A stretch of 64,000 nt of DNA from Rhodanobacter ginsengisoli. Its GTDB lineage: Bacteria > Pseudomonadota > Gammaproteobacteria > Xanthomonadales > Rhodanobacteraceae. Below are positions 48,798-58,965 of this stretch, piece after piece; the stretch's first letter is position 1, and each line of letters begins with the position of its first letter. The stretch lies in assembly GCF_042657065.1 (NCBI RefSeq), contig NZ_JBHSNF010000002.1:248001-312000 (forward strand), written 5' to 3'. Position numbers and translations under genes: made by a program. Below the pieces are notes generated by a model. It had not been told where the DNA came from. It saw only the letters and a list, made by a program, of their open reading frames with translations, and ran no database searches.

Positions 48798-50165
48798 TCA
48801 TGACCGCGCGGCAGGATCCTTCCGCGCACGCTTGCGGCTGACGCGCAGCGCGTCGAGCTTTTCCTTGAGCTGGGTTTCCAGCCCGCGCTCGACCGGCTCG
48901 TAGAACACGGTGCCGACCAGGGCGTCGGGCAGGCATTGCTGGTCCAGCGCGATGCCGCCTTCGGCATCGTGGTCGTACTGGTAGCCCTTGCCGTAGCCCA
49001 GGCCTTTCATCAATTTCGTGGGCGCATTGCGCAGATGCATCGGCACTTCCAGCGTGCCGCCCTCGCGGATCGCGGCGCGGGCCTTGTTGTAGGCCATGTA
49101 GGCGGCGTTGCTCTTCGGCGCGATCGCCAGCCAGATCGCCAGCTGGGCCAGCCCCAGTTCGCCTTCGGGACTGCCCAGGCGCTCGTAGGTATCCCATGCA
49201 TCCAGCGCCATGCGCCAGGCGCGCGGCTCGGCCAGGCCGACATCCTCCACCGCCATGCGGGTCATCCGCCGGGCCAGGTACAGCGGATCGACCCCGCCGT
49301 CGAGCATGCGGCACAGCCAGTACACCGCGGCATCCGGATCGGACGAGCGCACCGACTTGTGCAGCGCCGAAATCTGATCGTAGAACTGCTCGCCCTGCTT
49401 GTCGAAACGGCGCGTGCGGTCGGCCAGCACTTGGCTCAGGGTGGCGTCGTCGATGTGTCCCGGCCCCGATGAATCATGGTCGGCCAGTTCGGCGGCGATC
49501 TCCAGCAGGGTCAGCGCGCGGCGCACGTCGCCGTCGGCGGCCTGGGCGATCGAGTCCAGCGCGTCGTCGCCGACCTGCAGTTGCAGCTCGCCCAGGCCGC
49601 GCTCGCTGTCGCCCAGCGCACGCTTCAGCGCGGCGATGATGTCGTCGGTCGAGAGCGGCTCGAGCACGTGCACGCGGCAGCGCGACAGCAGCGCGGAGTT
49701 CAGCTCGAACGAGGGGTTCTCGGTGGTCGCACCGATGAAGATGATCACGCCCTTTTCGATGTGCGGCAGGAACGCATCCTGCTGGGTCTTGTTGAAGCGG
49801 TGCACTTCGTCGACGAACAGCACGGTGCGCCGACCCTGGGCGAAATTGACCTCCGCCTCGGCCAGCGCCTTGCGCACGTCCGGCAGGCCGGACAGCACCG
49901 CCGAGATCGCCCGGAAGTCCGCGTCGGCATAACGCGCCACCAGCAGGGCCAGCGTGGTCTTGCCGCAACCGGGCGGCCCCCACAGCACCATCGAGTGGAT
50001 CTTGCCCGCCTCCAGCGCCCGCCGCAGCGCCTTGTCGGGTCCCACAAGGCGCTGCTGGCCCACGATCTCGTCGAGACTGCGCGGGCGCATCCGCTCGGCC
50101 AGCGGCTTGAGCGCATCGGGCTCGGCGAACAGGCCGGGGGCGGACGGTGTGACGGAACGGGGCAT
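48798..50165 (-). CDS. rarA: Replication-associated recombination ATPase RarA (MgsA)
   Basis: 455 aa from ATG at 50165; ATGs at 50183 and 50201 would add six and twelve residues. It is a clamp-loader-like AAA+ ATPase with Walker A GPPGCGKTT (63–71), Walker B LFVDEVHRF, sensor GATTENPSFELN and the C-terminal MgsA tetramerisation domain (HLRNAPTKLMK, GYGKGYQYDHD). It acts at stalled forks and on ssDNA ends. Placed between lolA and serS, as in Xanthomonas, but here the sensor diguanylate cyclase gene is interposed before lolA. Confidence 0.95.
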   Translation of the reverse strand: MPRSVTPSAPGLFAEPDALKPLAERMRPRSLDEIVGQQRLVGPDKALRRALEAGKIHSMVLWGPPGCGKTTLALLVARYADADFRAISAVLSGLPDVRKALAEAEVNFAQGRRTVLFVDEVHRFNKTQQDAFLPHIEKGVIIFIGATTENPSFELNSALLSRCRVHVLEPLSTDDIIAALKRALGDSERGLGELQLQVGDDALDSIAQAADGDVRRALTLLEIAAELADHDSSGPGHIDDATLSQVLADRTRRFDKQGEQFYDQISALHKSVRSSDPDAAVYWLCRMLDGGVDPLYLARRMTRMAVEDVGLAEPRAWRMALDAWDTYERLGSPEGELGLAQLAIWLAIAPKSNAAYMAYNKARAAIREGGTLEVPMHLRNAPTKLMKGLGYGKGYQYDHDAEGGIALDQQCLPDALVGTVFYEPVERGLETQLKEKLDALRVSRKRARKDPAARS

Positions 50166-50386
50166 CGGGGCATGATACGGCATGCCCCGCGGCGGCTTCA
50201 TCCACGCCGGCTGCGTCAGGACGCGCGGGGTTTGCCGCTATGATGCGTCTTCGTCGCGGCTCTGTTCCGCGATGTACGGCCGGGGGGCAGTACGCAAGTG
50301 ATGGTGAACACGCCCGTTTGTTGCGCCCGAAGGCGCATCTCGGCAACTCGCACCTGGACGGATCCAGTCGACAGATCGCGCGTGGC

Positions 50387-53300
50387 ATGAATACGCGGCG
50401 ACGCGGCATGGGGTGCTTCTGGCCGAGCCTGGCCGGGCTGCTCCTGCTGCTTTTCCGGATCGGCGCCAGCCACGCCGCCACCGACACGGCGTGGACGCCG
50501 TTCGAGGCGCCCTGGTTCGACAAGGTATCCAGCAGCGAAGGCTTGCCGCCATCGATCATCACGGCGCTGGCCCAGGATCGGCAGGGCCTGTTGTGGGTGG
50601 GCACCATGGTGGGGCTGGCCCGCTATGACGGCTACCGTACCCAGGTGTTCGACACCCGTGGCGGCGAAGGCAAGGGGCTGCCCGACGCCTACGTGCGCAG
50701 CCTGCTGGCGCTGCCCGACGGCGGCCTGCTGATCGGCACCAATGCCCTGGGCCTGGCGCGCTTCGATCCGGCCACCGCCCGGTTCCGGACCTACCCGACC
50801 GGCCCGACCGGCACCTCGGACCGCAAGATCTACGCGCTCGCCGACGATCACGCCGGCGGTGTCTGGATCGCCACCGATCAGGGCCTGGACCATCTGGACC
50901 TGCGCAGCAACACGATCCGCCAGCTGAAGACCGGAGCCGACACCGCGCCGCGCAACTTCAGCGTGATGCAGGATCGCGCCGGCAACCTGTGGCTGGGCAA
51001 CGACAACGGGCTGTTCGTGCGCCATGCGGGGACATCGGCTTTCGTGCGGCCCGAACATCCCGCCGGCAGCGTGGCCACGGTGCTGACCAACCAGATCTGG
51101 GCGATCCGCGAGGATCGCGCCGGCCGGCTGTGGGCCGGCAGCGGCCAGGCGGGCGCGGTGTATCGCGACCCCGATGGCGAATGGCACACGCTGCCGGGGT
51201 TCAGCGGCTACCAGCGCGGCGCCCAGCAAGCCACGGTACGCGCGTTCCTGGATGTCGCGCCGGACACCATGTGGATCGCCACCGATGGCGCGGGCGTGCT
51301 CACCTATGCCCCGGGCGACGCCCGGGTGCAGCGGATCGATCACGACGCCGCGATGGATTCCTCGCTGCCGGGCGACTCGGTGCGGGCGCTGCTGCAGGAT
51401 CGCTCGGCGAATATCTGGGTGGCGACCGACCTCGGTCTCGCCCACACCAACCCGAACGCCCGCACGGCGTTTTCGCTGCTGCCCTCGCCGCTGGAACCGA
51501 ATGCGCTGAGCGATACCAGCGTGCGCGGCATCTACGTCGATTCGCGGGGGCTGATCTGGCTGGGGCTGGGCTCGGGCCGGATCGACGTGATCGACCTGGC
51601 GGCCGGTCGCATGCGGCACCTGCAGCTGGGCGGCAGCCAGACCCATCGCGACATCCAGGCCTTCGTCGAAGCGGCGGACGGCTCGATCTGGGTCGGCACG
51701 CAAGGCCTGGCGCGGATCGACCCGGCGAGCATGAAGATCCGTTCGTCGGTCCTGCCCGCCCTGGAAAACATCCCGGTGCTGAGCCTGCAACGCGACGGTA
51801 CGCGACTGCTGATCGGCACCTACGACGGCGTGTATCGCTACGACATCCGCAGCCACGTGCTCGATCACATCCGGCATGACCCGAAGGACCCGACCAGCCT
51901 GGTCAGCGATACCGTGCGGCAGATCGCCCACATCGGCAGGACCTGGTGGTACAGCACGACCCACGGCATCAGCATCGCCCGCAACACGCGCGATCGCCGC
52001 GGCTTTCGCAACCTGATCCGGCGCGGCGACGATCCCTCGAGCCTGCCGCAGAATTACGTCAACTCCGTCGCGCAGGATGGCAAGGGACGGCTGTGGGTCG
52101 CCACCTTCGGCGGCCTGGGCGTGCTCGATCCGCCCGCGTCCGGCCAACCACTGCGCTTCGACAGCATCGGCATGGCCCAGGGACTGGGCAGCGACAAGGT
52201 CAGCAGCGTGCTCGGCGATGACCTCGGGCATGTCTGGGTCGGCACCTCCAACGGCGTGTCGGTGATCGACGGCGACACCCGTGCGGTGCGCAACCTGGGC
52301 CCTCGTGACGGCCTGCACATCCCCAGCTACCTGTATGCCGCCGCGGCCGCACGGGCGCCCGGCGGCGAGCTGCTGTTCGGCGGCCTGGGCGGACTCACCG
52401 TGATCCGGCCGGACTGGCAGCCGCCCAGGGCGGCCGCGGTGCCGTTGGCGGTCACCAACGTCGCGATCAACGACGTGGAGCTCCCGTTCGGCAAGCTTCC
52501 GCACGCTGGCGGCACGATCCAGCTGGACCAGCGCAGCCGCAACCTGCGCGTGAATTTCTCCCTGCTCGACTATCAGGCCCCGAAGGAAACCTCGTACAGC
52601 TACCGGATGGACGGCCTCGACGAGGATTGGGTCGATTTACCCCGGGGTGCCCCGCCCAGCGCCAACTACACCAATCTGCCGCACGGTGAATACCGCCTGC
52701 GCCTGCGCGCCCGCACCCACGGCATGCAGCCGCGCACCACCGAGACCAGCCTGCAGCTGGTGGTCACGCCGCGCTGGTACGAGACCGCGCTGAGCCGGAT
52801 CGTCGCCGTGCTGCTGCTGATCGCACTGGTCGTCGTGCTGGTTCACCTGCGCACGCTGTACCTCAGGCGACAGGCCACGCGGCTGCAGCGACGGATCGAC
52901 GAGCAGACCCGCGACCTGCGCGCGGCCAACCGGCGCCTGGACGAACTGGCCGCGACCGACGGACTGACCGGTGCCTACAACCGCCGGCGCTTTCTGGAGC
53001 TGGCCGGACAGCAGCACGCACTGGGCCGGGAAGGTTCCATCTGCATCGCGCTGTTCGACCTCGATCGTTTCAAGCAGATCAACGACACCTACGGACACCT
53101 CGCCGGCGATGCGGTGATCCGCACCACGATCGAGGTGGTCAGGCAGCACTGCCGCCAGCACGACCTGGTCGGGCGCTACGGCGGCGAGGAATTCGTGCTG
53201 TGCCTGCCCGACACCAGCCTGCCGCAGGCGACCGAGATCGCCGAACGCATTCGCGAGACCCTGGCCCGCACTGCGGTGGTGCAGGACGGAAAGACGATCT

Positions 53301-53431
53301 CGGTCACGGTCAGCATCGGCGTGGCGGCACTGCGCGAGGGCGAGTCGATCGAGCAGTGGCTGTCACGCGCCGACACCGCGATGTACGAAGCCAAGCACCA
53401 GGGCCGCAACCGCTGCGTCAGCGCGGATTGA
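50387..53431 (+). CDS. Two-propeller sensor (Reg_prop–Y_Y_Y) diguanylate cyclase
   Basis: 1014 aa from ATG at 50387. Signal peptide (about 1–30), then a large periplasmic region with many Reg_prop repeats (DRQGLLWVGT, DRAGNLWLGN, DRSANIWVAT, DGKGRLWVAT), giving two seven-bladed propellers to about residue 700. A Y_Y_Y domain follows (about 710–775), a membrane helix (about 804–821), a coiled coil, and a cytoplasmic GGDEF domain (about 854–1014). GGEEF is intact near 931 with RQHD inhibitory site before it, so the cyclase should be active and product-inhibited. Regulated by extracellular carbohydrate or similar ligands in related proteins; ligand unknown here. Confidence 0.92.
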   Translation: MNTRRRGMGCFWPSLAGLLLLLFRIGASHAATDTAWTPFEAPWFDKVSSSEGLPPSIITALAQDRQGLLWVGTMVGLARYDGYRTQVFDTRGGEGKGLPDAYVRSLLALPDGGLLIGTNALGLARFDPATARFRTYPTGPTGTSDRKIYALADDHAGGVWIATDQGLDHLDLRSNTIRQLKTGADTAPRNFSVMQDRAGNLWLGNDNGLFVRHAGTSAFVRPEHPAGSVATVLTNQIWAIREDRAGRLWAGSGQAGAVYRDPDGEWHTLPGFSGYQRGAQQATVRAFLDVAPDTMWIATDGAGVLTYAPGDARVQRIDHDAAMDSSLPGDSVRALLQDRSANIWVATDLGLAHTNPNARTAFSLLPSPLEPNALSDTSVRGIYVDSRGLIWLGLGSGRIDVIDLAAGRMRHLQLGGSQTHRDIQAFVEAADGSIWVGTQGLARIDPASMKIRSSVLPALENIPVLSLQRDGTRLLIGTYDGVYRYDIRSHVLDHIRHDPKDPTSLVSDTVRQIAHIGRTWWYSTTHGISIARNTRDRRGFRNLIRRGDDPSSLPQNYVNSVAQDGKGRLWVATFGGLGVLDPPASGQPLRFDSIGMAQGLGSDKVSSVLGDDLGHVWVGTSNGVSVIDGDTRAVRNLGPRDGLHIPSYLYAAAAARAPGGELLFGGLGGLTVIRPDWQPPRAAAVPLAVTNVAINDVELPFGKLPHAGGTIQLDQRSRNLRVNFSLLDYQAPKETSYSYRMDGLDEDWVDLPRGAPPSANYTNLPHGEYRLRLRARTHGMQPRTTETSLQLVVTPRWYETALSRIVAVLLLIALVVVLVHLRTLYLRRQATRLQRRIDEQTRDLRAANRRLDELAATDGLTGAYNRRRFLELAGQQHALGREGSICIALFDLDRFKQINDTYGHLAGDAVIRTTIEVVRQHCRQHDLVGRYGGEEFVLCLPDTSLPQATEIAERIRETLARTAVVQDGKTISVTVSIGVAALREGESIEQWLSRADTAMYEAKHQGRNRCVSAD

Positions 53432-53488
53432 GCCGTCGGCCGAACCGCTGCCGGCACGCCTGGCGGCGGCCGGATCGGCGTGGCGCGA

Positions 53489-54154
53489 TCAGTCCTGCAA
53501 CGGCCGGGTGGTGATCACCGGCGCATCGCCGATGACGTCGGCGCCCTTGGGCGGCACGAAGTTGAACGTGGCCGGTGGAATCGGCACGTTGCGCTGCCAG
53601 TCGGAAAAACGGATGTCGGTGGTGGAGCCGAGCTGATCGCGGAAAGTCATCCGCGCCAGGCCGTTCGCGTCGAAACCGAGATCGGCGTAATCGAACTGCG
53701 GATCCTTGCTGGTCGAGGTCAGCCGCAGCCAGAGCAGTCCGTCGCGCTCGCCCCGCTCGCTGACCTTGAAGTCCTTGTCCAGCTGCTTGATGTCGGTGAG
53801 CACGGTGAGCGGGCTGTGCGCCTCCTCGGTGCTCTGCACGCGCACGGTGACCTGCTCCAGCTCGGGGTCGTACATCCACACCCGGCTGCCGTCGGCCACG
53901 ATGGTCTGCTTGTACGGCGCCAGCGTGTCCCAGCGGAACTGACGCGGCGCCAGCAGCACCAGGGTGCCCGAGCTGCTCTTGCTGGACTGGCCGTTGATAT
54001 CGGTCAGCGACTGGCTGAAATGCCCCGTGAGCGAATGCAGGCCCGTGGCGAACGCATCCAGTCGCGCCCGCGCCGGGCCCATGGCGGCCTGCGCCGGCAG
54101 GTTCAGCGACAACATCAGCACGAGGGCGGACAAGGCAAGCAGCAGGCGTTTCAT
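53489..54154 (-). CDS. lolA: Outer-membrane lipoprotein carrier protein LolA
   Basis: 221 aa from ATG at 54154, where a signal peptide (about 1–24, AQAA) begins; a longer frame from 54199 is less likely. The mature protein is an unclosed beta-barrel that shuttles lipoproteins across the periplasm from LolCDE to LolB. LolA features include GHFSQSLTD near residue 43, FRWDTLAPYKQTIVADG and IRFSDWQRN near the end. Located between ftsK and rarA as in related genomes. Confidence 0.93.
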   Translation of the reverse strand: MKRLLLALSALVLMLSLNLPAQAAMGPARARLDAFATGLHSLTGHFSQSLTDINGQSSKSSSGTLVLLAPRQFRWDTLAPYKQTIVADGSRVWMYDPELEQVTVRVQSTEEAHSPLTVLTDIKQLDKDFKVSERGERDGLLWLRLTSTSKDPQFDYADLGFDANGLARMTFRDQLGSTTDIRFSDWQRNVPIPPATFNFVPPKGADVIGDAPVITTRPLQD

Positions 54155-54253
54155 CGGAATCCCTGGAACGTGGTCATGGGGCGCCATTGTGGGGGGCATT
54201 GGCTTAACCGGGCTGTAGGAACGCGCCCCGTGCGCTCCTGCCCGTTGGCCACT

Positions 54254-56608
54254 TCAGTTCTTCGGCGGTGGCGGTGCCAGCACTTCGCGGTTGCCGTTGT
54301 GCTGCGGCGAGCTGACCACACCGTCCTGTTCCATCTGCTCGACCAGGCGCGCGGCGCGGTTGTAGCCGATGCGCAGATGCCGCTGCACGCCGGAGATCGA
54401 GGCGCGCCGGGTCTGCGTGACGATGGCGACGGCCTTGTCGTACAGCTGGGTGTCGGCGTCGCCGCCGCCCTCCTCGCCTTCCAGCGGCAGGCCGGCGTCG
54501 TTGATGAACTTGCCGTCGCTGGTGGCCTGCACTTCCTCCAGCACGCCCTCGATGTAGTTCGGCGCGCCCTGCGACTTCAGCCAGGCGACCACGTGATGCA
54601 CCTCGTGGTCGTCGACGAAGGCGCCGTGCACGCGCTCGGGCGTGGCCGTGCCGGGCGGCAGGTAGAGCATGTCGCCGTGGCCGAGCAGCGCCTCGGCACC
54701 GCTCTGGTCGAGAATCGTGCGCGAGTCGATCTTGCTGGAGACCTGGAACGCGATGCGGGTCGGGATATTCGCCTTGATCAGGCCGGTGATCACGTCCACC
54801 GACGGGCGCTGGGTGGCCAGGATCAGGTGCACGCCGGCGGCACGCGCCTTCTGCGCCAGGCGGGCGATCAGCTCCTCGACCTTCTTGCCCACGATCATCA
54901 TCATGTCGGCGAACTCGTCGATGATGATCACGATGTACGGCAGCGGCTCCAGCGGTTCGGCGGCCAGGTTCGGCATCTCCGGGTTCGGCCGGAACAGCGG
55001 ATCGAGCAGCGGCTGGCCGGCGTTCTCGGCGTCGCGCACCTTCTTGTTGAAACCGCCGAGGTTGCGTACGCCGACCGCGGACATCAGCTTGTAGCGGCGC
55101 TCCATCTCGGCCACGCACCAGCGCAGGGCATTGGCGGCCTCCTTCATGTCGGTGACCACCGGCGCCAGCAGGTGCGGGATGCCCTCGTACACCGAGAGCT
55201 CCAGCATCTTCGGGTCGATCATGATCATCCGCACGTCTTTCGGGCTGGCCTTGTACAGCAGGCTCAGCACCATCGCGTTGACCGCCACCGACTTGCCTGA
55301 TCCTGTTGTTCCCGCAACGAGCAGATGCGGCATCTTGCCCAGATCCACCACCACCGGCTTGCCGCCGATGTCCTTGCCCAGCGCCAGCGCCAGCGGCGAC
55401 TTCAGCTGGTCGTACTTGTCCGAACGCAGGATCTCCGAGAGGTAGACGATCTGCTTGCGGGTGTTGGGAATCTCCAGCCCGATCACGTTCTTGCCCGGGA
55501 TCACGTCGACCACGCGCACGCTGACCACGGACAGGCCGCGGGCGATGTCCTTGTCCAGGCTCGACACCTGCGAACCGCGAATGCCCGGGGCCGGCTCCAT
55601 CTCGAAACGGGTGATCACCGGGCCCGGATAGGCGCCGACCACCTTGGCCTCGATCTTGAAGTCCTTCAGCTTGAACTCGACCTGGCGCGAGAGCACCTCG
55701 AGGGTTTCCTCGGAATAGCCCGGGCCCTGCGGCGGCGCTTCGTCGAGCAGCGACAGCGGCGGCAATTCGCCTGGCGTAGCGGCACCCACGAACAACGGAA
55801 TCTGGGTCTCCAGCCGCGCCCGCTCGCTCTTCACCACCGGAGCCGGCGGCGCCTCGATGCGCACCGGCTCGCGCTTGGCCTGGCGCACGGCATCGGCCTT
55901 CTTGACCACCTCGCGCTCGGTCCGCGCCTGCCGCGCGGCCAGCAACTGCGGCGCCTGGTGCAGCTTGCTCCTGACCCAGCCGGCCAGCCGCAACACGGCG
56001 CGCCCGGTCCAGTCCATCAGCCCGAACCAGGACAGCCCGGTGGCCAGGGTCACCGCGATCAGGAACATCGCCAGCAGCAGCAACGGCGCGCCCTTGGCGC
56101 CGAACGCGCTGAGCAGGGCATCGCCGACCCACACGCCGATGATGCCGCCGACACCCTGCGGCAACACCGGTTCATCGTGGAAATTGAGATACAGCAGGGC
56201 CGGACCGGTGATGAAGAAGAACACGAACCCGATCAGACGCAGGGCCGGCTCCCACGGGTGCACCACCTGCTGGTCGCGCTGGCGCAGGACCTGCACGCCC
56301 AGCAACAGCAGCAGCAGCGGGAAACAATACGCCACCAGGCCGAAGATCCAGCGCAGCAGGTCGGCGACATAGGCGCCCACCGTGCCGCCGAAATTGTGCG
56401 CATGCTGCAGCTGGCCGGCATTCGTCCAGCTGGGGTCATGCGCGTTGTAACTGAACAGGCACACCAGCAGGTACAGCGCCAGTGGCAGCAGCAGCAGGGC
56501 GCCGGCTTCACGCAGCCGGCGCTTGAGCTCCTCGCTGAGACCTTCCCTCGGTTGTTGTTTCACATTCGCGCTGCGCGCCACCTTGGGTGCCCCCTTCCTG
56601 CCTGCCAA
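54254..56608 (-). CDS. ftsK: DNA translocase FtsK
   Basis: 784 aa, shorter than E. coli FtsK because the linker is brief, as in Xanthomonadales. The N-terminal membrane domain has about four helices; a short linker (about 210–280) precedes the RecA-like motor with Walker A GTTGSGKS (about 430–438) and Walker B IIIDEFAD. A C-terminal winged-helix gamma domain recognises KOPS (RRASISGVQRHLRIGYNRAA). It coordinates chromosome segregation with division and activates XerCD at dif. Confidence 0.96.
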   Translation of the reverse strand: MAGRKGAPKVARSANVKQQPREGLSEELKRRLREAGALLLLPLALYLLVCLFSYNAHDPSWTNAGQLQHAHNFGGTVGAYVADLLRWIFGLVAYCFPLLLLLLGVQVLRQRDQQVVHPWEPALRLIGFVFFFITGPALLYLNFHDEPVLPQGVGGIIGVWVGDALLSAFGAKGAPLLLLAMFLIAVTLATGLSWFGLMDWTGRAVLRLAGWVRSKLHQAPQLLAARQARTEREVVKKADAVRQAKREPVRIEAPPAPVVKSERARLETQIPLFVGAATPGELPPLSLLDEAPPQGPGYSEETLEVLSRQVEFKLKDFKIEAKVVGAYPGPVITRFEMEPAPGIRGSQVSSLDKDIARGLSVVSVRVVDVIPGKNVIGLEIPNTRKQIVYLSEILRSDKYDQLKSPLALALGKDIGGKPVVVDLGKMPHLLVAGTTGSGKSVAVNAMVLSLLYKASPKDVRMIMIDPKMLELSVYEGIPHLLAPVVTDMKEAANALRWCVAEMERRYKLMSAVGVRNLGGFNKKVRDAENAGQPLLDPLFRPNPEMPNLAAEPLEPLPYIVIIIDEFADMMMIVGKKVEELIARLAQKARAAGVHLILATQRPSVDVITGLIKANIPTRIAFQVSSKIDSRTILDQSGAEALLGHGDMLYLPPGTATPERVHGAFVDDHEVHHVVAWLKSQGAPNYIEGVLEEVQATSDGKFINDAGLPLEGEEGGGDADTQLYDKAVAIVTQTRRASISGVQRHLRIGYNRAARLVEQMEQDGVVSSPQHNGNREVLAPPPPKN

Positions 56609-56611
56609 GGG

Positions 56612-57676
56612 TCAGAGCATACCTTGCAGCGCAGGATGCACCAGCCTGCCGCCGTCGACATTGATGCCGACCCGCAGCGGCTCGAACTCGCGCCACTCGT
56701 TGCCGGCGGACAGACGTTGCACGTACGGCAGGATCGCCGCCGAGATCGCCAGCGACGAGGTCTGCGGCACCGCACCCGGCATGTTGGTCACGCAGAAGTG
56801 GGTGACCCCGTGCACGTCATAGGTCGGTTCCTTCCAGGTGGTGGGACGCGAGGTCTCGAAGCAGCCGCCCTGGTCGATGGCGATGTCCACCAGCACACTG
56901 CCCGGCTCCATCGTCCTGACCATCGCCTCGGTGACCACTCGCGGCGCCTTGGCGCTGGGCACCAGTACCGCACCGACGACGATGTCGGCATCGTGCACTT
57001 CCTCGGCCACGCTGGACTCGTAGGCGTACAGCGCGGTGACGTTCGGGCCCATCGCCATCATCTCGGCGAGGCGATCCTGGCGCTTGTCGAACACCACCAC
57101 GTTGGCACCGGCGGCCGCCGCCAGGGATGCCGCGGCACCACCGGCCGCGCCGGCACCGAGCACCACCACCTTGCCGCGCGGGGTCGACGCCATGCCGCCC
57201 AGCAGCTTGCCCTTGCCGCCCTGCGGGCGGTGCAGCAGCGTCGTACCGATCTGGGTGGCGATGCGGCCGGCGATCACCGACATCGGCAGCAGCAGCGGCA
57301 GGGCACCGCCCTCTTCCACCGATTCGAACGCCACGCCGGTCAGGCCGATGTCGAGGAGGCTGCGGGTCAGCTCCGGCTCGGCGGCCAGGTGCAGGTAGCA
57401 GAACAGCAGGTGGTGCTTCTTCAGCAGCGCCAGATCCCCGGCGACCGGCTCCTTCACCTTGACGATCAGTTCGCCGGCCTCGTACAGCGCGGCGGCATCG
57501 GCCACCACGGTGATGCCTTCGTTGACATAGGCCTCATCGGAAAAACCGCTCTTCAGGCCCGCACCAGCCTGGATGAACACTTCATGGCCACGGCGCACCA
57601 GGTCGGCGGCAGCGGCGGGAACGAGGGCAACACGACCTTCAAGGGTCTTGGTTTCGGAGGGGATACCGATACGCAT
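56612..57676 (-). CDS. ald: Alanine dehydrogenase
   Basis: 354 aa from ATG at 57676, slightly short for the family. It interconverts L-alanine and pyruvate with NAD and ammonia. The N-terminal domain carries R15, K75 and H96, residues equivalent to the known substrate-binding set. The Rossmann domain has VLGAGAAGGAAASLAAAAG, and DQGG is the late catalytic Asp region. It shares a 3-base gap with ftsK and diverges from trxB. Confidence 0.93.
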   Translation of the reverse strand: MRIGIPSETKTLEGRVALVPAAAADLVRRGHEVFIQAGAGLKSGFSDEAYVNEGITVVADAAALYEAGELIVKVKEPVAGDLALLKKHHLLFCYLHLAAEPELTRSLLDIGLTGVAFESVEEGGALPLLLPMSVIAGRIATQIGTTLLHRPQGGKGKLLGGMASTPRGKVVVLGAGAAGGAAASLAAAAGANVVVFDKRQDRLAEMMAMGPNVTALYAYESSVAEEVHDADIVVGAVLVPSAKAPRVVTEAMVRTMEPGSVLVDIAIDQGGCFETSRPTTWKEPTYDVHGVTHFCVTNMPGAVPQTSSLAISAAILPYVQRLSAGNEWREFEPLRVGINVDGGRLVHPALQGML

Positions 57677-57897
57677 GGAGAAAGAAATCCTGTGGGAGCA
57701 CGTTGTGGATCCATCGCTCAACCGCCGCGGTGGTGTCGTTGATTTGCCGGTGACTTGAATCGGCCCTGCGTATTCCCCATTCTTCCGGGGATCGTGCGCT
57801 CTGGCGTCACCACCTGCTACGGTCTCGACGAAACCGTCGCGGGGGTTGGAGCGAATAACCAGCCAAGTCACCAGCAAACCCAAGGATTATACCTGTC

Positions 57898-58860
57898 ATG
57901 AGCACCCCCAAACACAGCCGCCTGCTGATCCTCGGCTCCGGCCCCGCCGGCTACACCGCTGCGGTGTATGCGGCCCGTGCCAACCTCAAGCCGACCATGA
58001 TCACCGGCCTGCAGCAGGGCGGCCAGCTGATGACCACCACCGACGTGGACAACTGGCCGGGCGACGTCGAGGGGCTGCAGGGCCCGGCGCTGATGAAGCG
58101 CATGGCCGAGCACGCCGAGCGTTTCAACACCGAGATGATCTTCGACCATATCCATTCGGCGGATCTGGGCCAGCGCCCGTTCCGGCTCAAGGGCGACTCC
58201 GGCGAATACACCTGCGACGCGCTGATCATCACCACCGGTGCCACCGCGAAGTACCTGGGCATCGCCAGCGAGGAGAAATACAAGGGCAAGGGCGTGTCCG
58301 CCTGCGCCACCTGCGACGGTTTCTTCTTCCGCGAGCAGGACGTGGTGGTGATCGGCGGCGGCAACACCGCGGTCGAGGAAGCGCTGTACCTGTCCAACAT
58401 CGGCCGCAAGGTCTACCTGGTGCATCGCCGCGACAAGCTGCGCGCCGAGAAGATCATGCAGGACAAGCTGTTCGAGAAGGCCGCCGCGGGCAAGATCGAG
58501 CTGGTCTGGAACCACACCATCGACGAGGTGCTGGGCGACAACACCGGCGTCACCGGCGTGCGCGTGAAGGACGTCAATTCGGGGGTGACCCGCGACATCG
58601 AGGCGACCGGCTTCTTCGTGGCGATCGGGCATACGCCGAACACCGGCATCTTCGAGGGCCAGCTCGACATGCACGACGGCTACATCAAGATCAAGACCGG
58701 CCTGGCCGGCATGGCCACGATGACCTCGGTACCGGGCGTGTTCGCGGCCGGCGACGTCGCCGATCATGTCTACCGCCAGGCCGTCACCTCGGCCGGCTTC
58801 GGCTGCATGGCCGCACTCGATGCCGAGCGCTGGCTCGACCAGCAGACCCCGGCCGCCTGA
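57898..58860 (+). CDS. trxB: Thioredoxin reductase
   Basis: 320 aa. FAD-binding GSGPAGYTAAVYAARA (13–28), redox-active CATC (136–139), NADPH-binding GGGNTAVEEA and a second FAD motif GVFAAGDVAD. It reduces thioredoxin with NADPH in the cytosol. Divergent from ald across a 221-bp gap. An AAGGA ribosome site lies upstream. A 10-bp stem hairpin follows the stop. Confidence 0.97.
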   Translation: MSTPKHSRLLILGSGPAGYTAAVYAARANLKPTMITGLQQGGQLMTTTDVDNWPGDVEGLQGPALMKRMAEHAERFNTEMIFDHIHSADLGQRPFRLKGDSGEYTCDALIITTGATAKYLGIASEEKYKGKGVSACATCDGFFFREQDVVVIGGGNTAVEEALYLSNIGRKVYLVHRRDKLRAEKIMQDKLFEKAAAGKIELVWNHTIDEVLGDNTGVTGVRVKDVNSGVTRDIEATGFFVAIGHTPNTGIFEGQLDMHDGYIKIKTGLAGMATMTSVPGVFAAGDVADHVYRQAVTSAGFGCMAALDAERWLDQQTPAA

Positions 58861-58872
58861 TGCTCGTGCCGT

Positions 58873-58898
58873 CGCGGCCTGCCTCGGCGCAGGCCGCG
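58873..58898 (+). terminator. Hairpin after trxB
   Basis: CGCGGCCTGC (58873–58882) and GCAGGCCGCG (58889–58898) form a perfect 10-bp stem with a 6-base loop 13 bases after the trxB stop. There is no T tract, so assignment as a terminator rests on position and stability. Confidence 0.5.
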
Positions 58899-58965
58899 CG
58901 CCGCCGACACCGGCGTTTCACATGCCCGCCCGGCACAATCGACGCATGAGCGACGGAGCCCCGCG

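Noticed and set aside
55325..57742. 805-codon plus-strand frame over ftsK and ald
   Set aside because: Antisense shadow with no recognisable domain, while ftsK and ald are clear on the minus strand.
57680..57897. Possible riboswitch in the ald–trxB gap
   Set aside because: No conserved aptamer pattern or terminator/antiterminator pair could be recognised.
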